Assembly: GCA_021107695.1 (NCBI GenBank)
Contig: JAIOSI010000216.1
Coordinates: 1-7,551 of the forward strand
Reading direction: 5' to 3'
DNA length: 7,551 bases
Source of the DNA: a bacterium
GTDB taxonomy: Bacteria; RBG-13-66-14
Shown here: positions 1 to 5,551 of the stretch, in pieces
Layout: every line of letters starts with the position of its first letter
Numbering within the stretch: the stretch's first letter is position 1
Position numbers and translations under genes: made by a program
Notes under the pieces: model-generated
Database searches by the model: none
What the model was told of the DNA's origin: nothing
What the model saw: the letters and a program-made list of their open reading frames with translations, nothing else

Positions 1-1428
1 AACAGGATGCGGGATGTTCTTCGCCCCCTGATTCTCGCTCTCCTGCCAGGCGTTATACGGCGGATTGCCAATGATGACCGTAATCGGGGAGAGCTTCTGC
101 CGCTCCACCCGCTCGGCATTGTCCTCGCTAAACAGCGACAGCTTAATGTCCTTCGCCTGCAACAGGGTGTCGGTAAAGCAGACCCCGGGGAAGCGGCGAT
201 GCCGCCCGGTCAGCTCGTGATAGGTGGTCTCGATGTTCAGCCCGGCGATGTAGTAGGGCAGCAGCATGATCTCGTTCGCCCACAGCTCGCCGTCGTACTT
301 GTCGGTCAGGCAGGACGGCTTGAGGTCGTGGAGCTTCTTAATGACCTCGATGAGGAAGTTGCCGGTTCCGGTGCAGGGGTCGAGGATATGCACCCCCGGC
401 TCGGTCATCGACTTGCCGAAGTGGTCTTGCAGAGCCGCCTCGACAGAGTTGACCATGAAGCGGACGATCGGCTGCGGTGTATAGACGATGCCCTGGCGGT
501 CAGCCTCCTTAGGCGAGTAGGCGTTGAGGAACGGCTCGTAGATCTTGTTGAGAAAGTCCTGCTTGTCGCCCAGGTCGGGAACCTCGGCGGCGTAGGTCTC
601 CACGGCGTGGAAGTACTGATCTAGCCCGGACATGTAGTGGTCGCGGGAGGGGGCATCGCCGAGGAAGGAGTCAACCAGCTTCTCCAGCTCCTGCGCCACG
701 GCGTTGGTCTCGCGAAAGCGATCGTAGTGGAAGACCCGCCGGGCGATGCGCTCGGTGAGCAGGTGCTGCGCCAGCATCTCCTCAATTTGAGCATCGGTTA
801 CCGAAGGATTGAGGCTGTGAGTACACATCCGCTTAAAGCTACTAAGCTGATTAACGAACGCTCGGTTGTCCTTCTTGGCTTCGTCAATCTGCTGGTGGAG
901 CTTGTGGGAGAACTTTGGCAGGTCTTCGTAGAATTGATTCATCGCCTCGTGCATGTCCTCAATCGGTGGCGAACTCCAGTTGAAGAAGGTGCCGAGAAGA
1001 TCTTTTAGCTCGCTACGATTGCGGACATCAATCTTGGCCAGCCGCTCGTCGCTCTGGTAAAGGACGGCGTTGATAGTGTCGTCAATGAGCATGTTCTTGT
1101 CGAAGGGATAGCCAGCACGCATCTTCTTCTTGATCTCGACTTCCAGGTCGTCGGCGGTGTCTTTCGCCTCCCAGTAGCCCCTAGTGGTATTAATGTTGTC
1201 ACGGATAGTTGCATCTGGATAAATATTTTTTTTTGGTGCGATCTCTAAGCGATGCTCGGAGAGCAGCGTCCAGCCCTTACTCATCCGGCACCAGTCGACA
1301 AGAAGGGTCTCCATCGCCCGTCGAGTGGTGCCCTCAATGTGAAGCTGCCCCCGCTTGCCAAGGTCATCGAGGGTATGGTAGTAGCCGTCTATGGCTGTGT
1401 TGATGCGTCGGGTAGAGAAGGCGGTCAT
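1..1428 (-). CDS. Single-chain Type IIG/ISP-like restriction-methylation enzyme (N-terminal 476 residues; 3' end beyond window)
   Basis: The frame is open without a stop from an ATG at 1428 to the left edge, so the gene is partial at its 3' end. GGAG lies about six bases before the ATG. The N-terminal part looks like a PD-(D/E)xK nuclease: P71-D72, then E87-A88-K89 inside GYWEAKD. Next comes a probably helical linker, then an adenine-N6 methyltransferase. A TP-containing segment (GIVYTPQP) precedes SAM-binding motif I (DPCTGTGNF, about 350-358), and catalytic motif IV, NPPY, is at 455-458. Such enzymes cut DNA and methylate their own target in one polypeptide; the target-recognition domain would follow off the window. 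About 260 residues separate the nuclease motif from motif I. That is too few for the two RecA-like helicase domains found there in true Type ISP enzymes such as LlaGI/LlaBIII, so a helicase-free layout like MmeI is likelier. The gene is divergent from gdhA. Family confident; subtype inferred. Confidence 0.9.
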   Translation of the reverse strand, partial: MTAFSTRRINTAIDGYYHTLDDLGKRGQLHIEGTTRRAMETLLVDWCRMSKGWTLLSEHRLEIAPKKNIYPDATIRDNINTTRGYWEAKDTADDLEVEIKKKMRAGYPFDKNMLIDDTINAVLYQSDERLAKIDVRNRSELKDLLGTFFNWSSPPIEDMHEAMNQFYEDLPKFSHKLHQQIDEAKKDNRAFVNQLSSFKRMCTHSLNPSVTDAQIEEMLAQHLLTERIARRVFHYDRFRETNAVAQELEKLVDSFLGDAPSRDHYMSGLDQYFHAVETYAAEVPDLGDKQDFLNKIYEPFLNAYSPKEADRQGIVYTPQPIVRFMVNSVEAALQDHFGKSMTEPGVHILDPCTGTGNFLIEVIKKLHDLKPSCLTDKYDGELWANEIMLLPYYIAGLNIETTYHELTGRHRRFPGVCFTDTLLQAKDIKLSLFSEDNAERVERQKLSPITVIIGNPPYNAWQESENQGAKNIPHPV

Positions 1429-1460
1429 GGCGGCTCCATTGGGATATTGATGACGGGGAA

Positions 1461-1496
1461 CAAGAATAGCATAAGATGATGGCAGGTGTCGTCGGA
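1461..1496 (-). promoter_or_regulatory. Shared 36-bp upstream element, copy A (candidate promoter/operator of the restriction-modification gene)
   Basis: This stretch matches 7406-7441 at 30 of 36 positions with no gaps, and both copies precede a minus-strand gene. Conserved blocks on the plus strand are CAAGA, TAGCATAA, TGGCAG and TGTCGTCGGA, with most differences clustered at 1475-1479. Read on the minus strand it offers a -10-like TATGCT (1468-1473) and a weak -35-like CCGACG sixteen bases upstream, placing a start near 1461, about 33 bases before the ATG at 1428. It also lies about 125-160 bases upstream of the predicted gdhA transcription start, a normal enhancer distance for an NtrC-type activator. 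The repeat is seen; promoter or activator-site function is inferred. Confidence 0.6.
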
Positions 1497-1509
1497 GAGC
1501 AGATGTATA

Positions 1510-1522
1510 TATTGGTACAATA
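1510..1522. promoter_or_regulatory. Inverted repeat upstream of gdhA (candidate activator site)
   Basis: TATTG-GTA-CAATA is a perfect dyad with 5-bp arms, centred about 103 bases upstream of the predicted gdhA sigma-54 start. The position suits an enhancer-binding activator, but the arms are short and AT-rich, so chance is possible. Confidence 0.3.
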
Positions 1523-1558
1523 GAAAAAGCTTGGTGCGGCTCTTTTACAGAGTGGCGG

Positions 1559-1580
1559 TCGGGCGTTTTTTATCGTCCGA
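1559..1580. promoter_or_regulatory. Inverted repeat next to the gdhA sigma-54 promoter (candidate operator)
   Basis: TCGGGCG (1559-1565) and CGTCCGA (1574-1580) form a dyad with one mismatched pair and an 8-base T-rich centre. It ends 12 bases before the -24 element. This is close for a remote enhancer site, so a repressor or modulator site is equally possible. Only the symmetry is seen. Confidence 0.3.
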
Positions 1581-1592
1581 AATTCTCGTTTC

Positions 1593-1608
1593 TGGCACAG
1601 TTATTGCT
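1593..1608 (+). promoter_or_regulatory. Sigma-54 (-24/-12) promoter of gdhA
   Basis: TGGCAC-AGTTA-TTGCT matches the established sigma-54 consensus (TGGCAC, five bases, TTGCW) at every defined position. The invariant GG (1594-1595) and GC (1606-1607) are ten bases apart as required. Transcription would begin near 1619, giving a leader of about 100 bases before the gdhA ATG at 1720. A sigma-54 promoter needs an AAA+ activator, and one is encoded nearby at 4170-5522. Confidence 0.85.
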
Positions 1609-1623
1609 TGTAATATCTGGAGA

Positions 1624-1656
1624 GTAAAGCTCCCAGGAATCCTTTTCCGGCTTTAC
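1624..1656 (+). other. Hairpin at the start of the gdhA leader
   Basis: GTAAAGC (1624-1630) pairs perfectly with GCTTTAC (1650-1656), and inside the loop GGAA (1636-1639) can pair with TTCC (1645-1648). The structure begins about five bases after the predicted transcription start. It could stabilise the mRNA or be a DNA operator. No T-run follows, so it is not a terminator. Confidence 0.4.
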
Positions 1657-1710
1657 TTGAATCTTATTCACCGTGCGTCAGACACCGACAACGCTAGGCT
1701 CATTCATCCG

Positions 1711-1715
1711 GGAGG
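1711..1715 (+). promoter_or_regulatory. Ribosome binding site that fixes the gdhA start
   Basis: GGAGG lies four bases before ATG 1720. The frame stays open upstream to 1486, but that extension would run through the sigma-54 promoter and has no GDH-like sequence, so 1720 is the start. Confidence 0.85.
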
Positions 1716-1719
1716 TTCG

Positions 1720-2973
1720 ATGAGCAAGGAATACAGCGCGTTTAAGCAGGCCCAGCAAGAGTTCGACAAGGTCGCGGACATGATGCAGCTCGACAAGAGC
1801 TACAGAAGCGTTCTCCGCGAGCCATCCCGTTCGCTCCTGGTCAACGTTCCAGTCCGTATGGACGACGGCTCGATCAAGACCTTCGCCGGGTACCGGTGCC
1901 AGCACAACACCGCCTGTGGCCCCGCCAAGGGTGGTATTCGCTACTCCGAGGATGTCAGCCTCGACGAGGTAAAAGCCCTGGCGATGTGGATGACCTGGAA
2001 GTGTTCTCTGGCGGGCATCCCCTTTGGTGGCGGCAAGGGCGGCGTTTACGTCGATGTGAAGAAGCTCTCCGAGGGCGAGCTGGAGCGTCTGTCTCGGCGG
2101 TACTTCGCTGAGATTCAGGTTATCGTCGGGCCGGACAAGGATATTCCCGCGCCGGATATGAACACCGACTCCCGGATCATGGCGTGGTTCATGGACACCT
2201 ACTCCATGAACATCGGTAAAACCGCTCTGGGTGTGGTTACCGGAAAGCCGATCTCTCTGGGCGGCTCACTGGGGCGTGATTCTGCCACGGGTCGAGGCGT
2301 GGAGATCAGTACCATCAACCTGCTGGGTAAGCAGGGGATCGATCCGAAGAATGCCGACGTGGTCATTCAGGGTTTCGGTAACGTCGGTGCCTGGGCTGCC
2401 AAGCTGCTCTACGACGACGGCTGCAAGATCATCGGTCTATCCGACGTTTACGGAGCGGTGTACAACCCCGATGGTCTGAACCCCTACGATGCCATTGAGC
2501 GAGCCATGAAGCCCGAAGACAGCGTTAGCAACCTCCTCCCCGGTAAGAAGATCACCAACAATGAGCTGCTGGCTCTTGAGTGCGACGTGTTGGCTCCCTG
2601 CGCCCTGCAAAACCAACTCACCGCGAAGAACGCCAAAAGCGTCAAGGCGAAGATCATCGTCGAGGGTGCCAACGGACCAACAACCCCCGAAGCCGACAAG
2701 CACTTCGTTGAAAAGGGAATCCTGGTTGCTCCGGACTTCCTCGCCAACGCCGGTGGTGTGATCGTGAGCTACTTCGAGTGGATTCAGGGGCTGGCCTTCC
2801 TGTTCTGGACGGAAAGGGAAGTTAACAACAAACTTTCTGCCCTGATGAACCAGAACATTGACAAGGTTTACGTCCTGGCGGAGGAGCGGAATATCTCGAT
2901 GCGTGATGCCGCCTACATCTTCGCCATCCAGCGAGTAGCCGATGCTACCCGCCTGCGTGGAATCTACCCCTAG
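1720..2973 (+). CDS. gdhA: Glutamate dehydrogenase, hexameric (GdhA) family
   Basis: This 417-residue cytoplasmic enzyme would interconvert glutamate with 2-oxoglutarate and ammonium using NAD(P)H, linking nitrogen and carbon metabolism. Seen in the sequence: KGGIR (K70), K94 in MTWK, the catalytic lysine K106 in PFGGGKGG, and the catalytic aspartate D146 in PAPDMNTD. The spacings K70-K94-K106-D146 equal those of K89-K113-K125-D165 in the well-studied Clostridium symbiosum enzyme. The Rossmann glycine motif GFGNVG is at 218-223, followed by an acidic D242 at the end of strand 2, which leans towards NAD(H) but does not prove it. VSYFEWIQ (349-356) is typical of glutamate dehydrogenases. The full length argues against the shorter leucine or phenylalanine dehydrogenases. 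It is a single-gene unit with its own sigma-54 promoter and terminator, divergent from the restriction-modification gene. Confidence 0.96.
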   Translation: MSKEYSAFKQAQQEFDKVADMMQLDKSYRSVLREPSRSLLVNVPVRMDDGSIKTFAGYRCQHNTACGPAKGGIRYSEDVSLDEVKALAMWMTWKCSLAGIPFGGGKGGVYVDVKKLSEGELERLSRRYFAEIQVIVGPDKDIPAPDMNTDSRIMAWFMDTYSMNIGKTALGVVTGKPISLGGSLGRDSATGRGVEISTINLLGKQGIDPKNADVVIQGFGNVGAWAAKLLYDDGCKIIGLSDVYGAVYNPDGLNPYDAIERAMKPEDSVSNLLPGKKITNNELLALECDVLAPCALQNQLTAKNAKSVKAKIIVEGANGPTTPEADKHFVEKGILVAPDFLANAGGVIVSYFEWIQGLAFLFWTEREVNNKLSALMNQNIDKVYVLAEERNISMRDAAYIFAIQRVADATRLRGIYP

Positions 2974-2995
2974 TTCCAGCAAGAGTGGTTACACA

Positions 2996-3027
2996 AAAGA
3001 GACCCTTCAACTGAGGGGTCTCTTTTT
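2996..3027 (+). terminator. Rho-independent terminator of gdhA
   Basis: AAAGAGACCC (2996-3005) pairs perfectly with GGGTCTCTTT (3016-3025) around a 10-base loop, and a T5 run ends at 3027. It begins 22 bases after the gdhA stop. The A-run on the left arm means it could also work on the minus strand as a back-up for the cysteine-rich gene. Confidence 0.9.
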
Positions 3028-3056
3028 ATAGTTCACGAGGGCTTCTTTCTGGAATA

Positions 3057-3086
3057 GAAAAGCGGGGCTGGAAAACCAACCCCGCT
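3057..3086 (-). terminator. Probable terminator of the cysteine-rich protein gene
   Basis: AGCGGGG (3061-3067) pairs with CCCCGCT (3080-3086), with a further TGG/CCA pairing inside around an AAAA loop. On the minus strand the stem is followed by a short T4 run and a T-rich stretch. It sits about 45 bases after the stop at 3133. Confidence 0.7.
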
Positions 3087-3132
3087 GGCTACGCTCAATC
3101 CCTTCAAGAAAAACGCAGCCTAACTTCTAGTT

Positions 3133-3771
3133 CTACTTGTACTCCTCGCAGTGCCAGACACCAGCCTCGGACTTGGGGAAGACACAGGTGGCAAAGCTCT
3201 CGCAGGTGCGGCAGAGACCCTTGGCCTCATTGAGAACAGGCTTCGTTGCAACAGGCTTCGCAACCTTGCTCTCAGTCTTTACCTCGCCATCGAACTCTTC
3301 ACAGAAGCGGATCGCCTTACCTTCCTCGCGGGGGAAGACACAGTCAACGACGTTCTTGCAGGTTACGCACAGGCCGTGCGGAACCATGACTTTACTTGGA
3401 GTTCTGGTGATGTCTTTTTCTGCAACGTTGGGGGTCAGGGTATCCACTGTTTCTCCTCTTTCTTTGGGGCGGGTGCTTGAAACATCCGCCTCTTCTTCGT
3501 CCTCTTCGCCGTCATAGATGCGGCAGAGAACCTCTGTGTCCTTCAGCAAAATAGCAGTTACTTTCTCAGCAATCACATCTCGTTGTTCCAAGCCCTCGAA
3601 CTCACCACACTCGCGCACCGGGTGGTTTAACTGGCGCGGGAAGGTGCAGTAAGCTTCGTGTAAACAGGTAGCGCAGAGTCCTTTCTCGATTTCTGATTCC
3701 TGTTTTACGACAGGAACGCTGGTTACCGGATCTTTCGCTTTTAGCTTATCAACCTTCGCTTTACCAGCCAT
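3133..3771 (-). CDS. Cysteine-rich protein with three C-x2-C-x5-C-x11/12-C modules, function unknown
   Basis: The protein has 212 residues, no signal peptide and no membrane segment, so it is probably cytoplasmic. AGGAG lies five bases before ATG 3771. Three copies of one module are visible: GLC-x2-C, five residues, C-x-FP, 11-12 residues, then C followed by an acidic/aromatic EF or EY. The cysteines are C33/C36/C42/C55, C135/C138/C144/C157 and C187/C190/C196/C208; C83 lies outside. Four regularly spaced cysteines per module suggest a bound metal (zinc) or an iron-sulphur centre, but no ligand can be assigned. The modules are joined by charged, low-complexity linkers (an acidic run at about 88-95; K/E/V-rich at 162-184). 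The third module ends the protein. Its own sigma-54 promoter suggests co-control with gdhA by the neighbouring two-component system. I recognise the module as a recurring uncharacterised pattern, not a named enzyme. Confidence 0.9.
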   Translation of the reverse strand: MAGKAKVDKLKAKDPVTSVPVVKQESEIEKGLCATCLHEAYCTFPRQLNHPVRECGEFEGLEQRDVIAEKVTAILLKDTEVLCRIYDGEEDEEEADVSSTRPKERGETVDTLTPNVAEKDITRTPSKVMVPHGLCVTCKNVVDCVFPREEGKAIRFCEEFDGEVKTESKVAKPVATKPVLNEAKGLCRTCESFATCVFPKSEAGVWHCEEYK

Positions 3772-3843
3772 TGTTACTCCTACTGTTTTTCTGCATGGGG
3801 TTACCTGGAGATCACGCAGAGCTTCTGTTTCGCATTTATATAG

Positions 3844-3859
3844 AGCAAGAGTCGTGCCA
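3844..3859 (-). promoter_or_regulatory. Sigma-54 (-24/-12) promoter of the cysteine-rich protein gene
   Basis: On the minus strand this reads TGGCAC-GACTC-TTGCT, matching every defined position of the sigma-54 consensus, with GG and GC ten bases apart. Transcription would start near 3833, about 62 bases before ATG 3771. The -24 and -12 blocks are identical to those of the gdhA promoter, while the five-base spacer differs. A small dyad, TATCA-AGG-TGATA (3891-3903), lies about 64 bases upstream of the start. Confidence 0.83.
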
Positions 3860-3973
3860 ACTTTTCTTGACTATGGCGTAACTAACATAATATCAAGGTG
3901 ATACAATACGAATGATTTTTAGCGTGAGCGTGATTGCTATTTGATGTGTACCTCCCCGCAAATCCTGGACACA

Positions 3974-3990
3974 GCACGCCGTGCCTCTAC
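3974..3990. repeat. Degenerate REP-like palindrome
   Basis: GCACG-C-CGTGC (3974-3984) is a perfect short palindrome followed by the tag CTCTAC. The same palindrome-plus-CCYCTAC layout ends the element at 4012-4077, so I read this as a worn third copy of that repeat type. A binding site about 146 bases upstream of the sigma-54 start is the alternative. Confidence 0.45.
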
Positions 3991-4011
3991 AGACTGTTCG
4001 TGTAAGGGTTT

Positions 4012-4077
4012 GTAAGGGCGCACCTGCGTGTGCGCCCTCCCAGTTAATATGCGGCGGACACACAGGTCCGCCCCTAC
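4012..4077. repeat. REP-like doublet (two inverted palindromes, REPIN-like)
   Basis: Two hairpins lie head to head. GGGCGCAC (4016-4023) pairs with GTGCGCCC (4030-4037), and GCGGAC (4054-4059) pairs with GTCCGC (4066-4071), each with a 6-base loop. The second read in reverse complement closely matches the first, both beginning GTA(A/G)GGGCG and sharing ACCTG(C/T)GTGT. The 66-bp unit therefore has matching outer ends (GTAAGGGCG and CGCCCCTAC). Size and symmetry match REP doublets (REPINs/BIMEs), which are dispersed intergenic repeats moved by a TnpA_REP-type transposase; none is encoded here. An extra TGTAAGGG at 4001-4008 repeats the left tag. Dispersal in the genome is inferred. Confidence 0.6.
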
Positions 4078-4093
4078 GACATCAAGATCAGTG

Positions 4094-4118
4094 AAAAAAA
4101 CCGCCCAGAGGACGGTTT
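4094..4118 (-). terminator. Rho-independent terminator of the kinase-regulator operon
   Basis: Minus-strand AAACCG and CGGTTT arms (4113-4118 and 4098-4103) plus an inner CC/GG pair form a hairpin followed by a T7 run (4100-4094). It lies about 50 bases after the regulator stop. The plus strand also has a T-run (4123-4128), so it may work in both directions. A second hairpin, GGGGAA/TTCCCC (4164-4178), places the regulator's TAA stop codon exactly in its 3-base loop. Confidence 0.82.
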
Positions 4119-4169
4119 GTAGTTTTTTCTAGCAGTCGATTAGGCGGGGAGAAACTCACCACTGGGGAA

Positions 4170-5522
4170 TTATTCCCCGCTTTTTCCACTTCCCTCGCGA
4201 TAACCGTTGAGTTTGGTACGGAGAGTTTTGCGATCGATCCCCAATATTTCCGCTGCTCTGGTTTTATTCTGGTTCACCTCTGCGAGTACATGTTGAATGT
4301 ATTCGGCCTCGATCTCCGCCAAAGTACGATTCAACCCTCCGCCCCCCGTAACGTAATATCGCATGTGAGATGGCAGGTCGGAGACATCCAGCGTATCGCC
4401 TTCCGTCATCACCATCAGACTGTCTACCAGATTCTCCAGCTCACGAATGTTACCTGGCCAGCCATAGTTCACCAAGGCTCGGAGTGCCCGGTCGGTAAAC
4501 TCCAGCTCCGCCCTGTCCAGTTCCTCCGCGTATTTATTGACGAAGTGACGGAGCAGCAAAAGCACATCCTCTCCACGCTCCCTGAGTGGCGGCAGATCAA
4601 TATTGATCACGTTTAGTCGGTAATAGAGATCATCACGGAAGTGTCCTTTGTCCACCAATGACTTCAGGTTCTTATTTGTGGCGACAAGGACACGAATATC
4701 AATCTTTCGGCTCTTGGACGAGCCGACCATCGTAACCTCTTTCTCCTGGAGGACCCTTAACAGCTTCACCTGCATCGCCATGGTTGTTTCACCGATCTCA
4801 TCGAGGAAGATCGTCCCGCCCTCGGCGGTCTGAAAGTAACCGGCTCGTGATTGGGTGGCACCGGTAAAGGCTCCCTTTACGTAGCCGAAGAGTTCGCTCT
4901 CCAGAAGTCCTTCCGGGATACTACCGCAGTTGACCGGAACAAAGGCGGCCTGCGCCCTTGAGCCGTGATAGTGAATCGCCCGCGCGACAAGCTCCTTGCC
5001 GGTTCCTGACTCACCGGCAATAAGCACAGTAGCCGAGGTGCTGGCGGACTTTACGATTGATTTGAATACCTTCTTGATGGCTTTGGATTCGCCAATAATC
5101 CCAAAGTCTTTGTAGGAGATGATCTTTTGTCGGTTTAACACTGCCCGTCGTAACGACAGCTTTTCCAGAGAGCGTTTTACGGCGGCGAAAAGTTCCTCTT
5201 CGGTGAAGGGTTTTGGTAGATACTCTTCAGCTCCGGACTTTACCGCCTCCACCGCTCCCTCAACCGTCGCGTAACCGGTGATCATCATTACCTCGGTATC
5301 GGGATAGTTTTCGCGGACATGGCGCACCAGCTCCAGCCCGGAAACATTGGGCATCCTCAGATCGGTGATTATCAGGCTTACGGCGGTGCGATCGAGAAGC
5401 CTTATAGCCTCGGCAACGCTGCAGGCGGTAAACACCTTGAACCCCGCGCCTGTGAGATTGCGCCGAAGCAGCTCCAGGGTTTCTTTTGAATCGTCAACAA
5501 CAAGGATTTTGCTCTCGCTCAT
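4170..5522 (-). CDS. NtrC-family sigma-54-dependent response regulator
   Basis: This 450-residue regulator has the three standard domains. The receiver (about 4-120) has acidic D10/D11, phospho-acceptor D54 (ITDLRMP), T82 and K104 (PKPF). The AAA+ domain (about 140-385) has Walker A GESGTGKE (170-177), the sigma-54-contacting loop GAFTGA (217-222), Walker B IFLDEIG (D241, E242) and the arginine-finger region around R296/R302. The Fis-type helix-turn-helix is at about 400-441 (TRAAEILGIDRKTLRTKL). Every key residue is intact, so it should bind enhancer DNA when phosphorylated and drive sigma-54 promoters by ATP hydrolysis. It follows its kinase by 29 bases. The ribosome site is weak (GGGA, about ten bases out) and a TGA sits in frame just before the ATG, so the start is secure and coupling to kinase translation is possible. 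Likely targets are the promoters at 1593 and 3844, by adjacency. Confidence 0.97.
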   Translation of the reverse strand: MSESKILVVDDSKETLELLRRNLTGAGFKVFTACSVAEAIRLLDRTAVSLIITDLRMPNVSGLELVRHVRENYPDTEVMMITGYATVEGAVEAVKSGAEEYLPKPFTEEELFAAVKRSLEKLSLRRAVLNRQKIISYKDFGIIGESKAIKKVFKSIVKSASTSATVLIAGESGTGKELVARAIHYHGSRAQAAFVPVNCGSIPEGLLESELFGYVKGAFTGATQSRAGYFQTAEGGTIFLDEIGETTMAMQVKLLRVLQEKEVTMVGSSKSRKIDIRVLVATNKNLKSLVDKGHFRDDLYYRLNVINIDLPPLRERGEDVLLLLRHFVNKYAEELDRAELEFTDRALRALVNYGWPGNIRELENLVDSLMVMTEGDTLDVSDLPSHMRYYVTGGGGLNRTLAEIEAEYIQHVLAEVNQNKTRAAEILGIDRKTLRTKLNGYREGSGKSGE

Positions 5523-5551
5523 GTATCAAGTCCCGCTTTTCTGACCGGAGC

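Noticed and set aside
7..1008. Long plus-strand open frames at 7-624 and 637-1008
   Set aside because: They lie in the exactly complementary register of the minus-strand restriction-modification gene, whose codons read NPPY, DPCTGTGNF and EAK. Their own translations are arginine/leucine/valine-rich with no recognisable motif.
1486..1719. N-terminal extension of gdhA to 1486
   Set aside because: The extension would cover the sigma-54 promoter and the leader hairpin, and its translation has no GDH-like sequence. ATG 1720 has GGAGG and gives the normal family length.
2437..2982. Minus-strand 181-codon open frame inside gdhA
   Set aside because: It is a shadow of the gdhA coding strand with no ribosome site and no recognisable motif.
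3974..3984. GCACGCCGTGC palindrome as the activator site for the cysteine-rich gene
   Set aside because: The distance would fit, but it carries the same flanking tag as the REP-like doublet next to it and has no counterpart upstream of gdhA.
4847..4865. TGGCAC inside the regulator gene as a sigma-54 -24 block
   Set aside because: The sequence ten bases on lacks the required TTGC, and the stretch encodes the GAFTGA-region codons.
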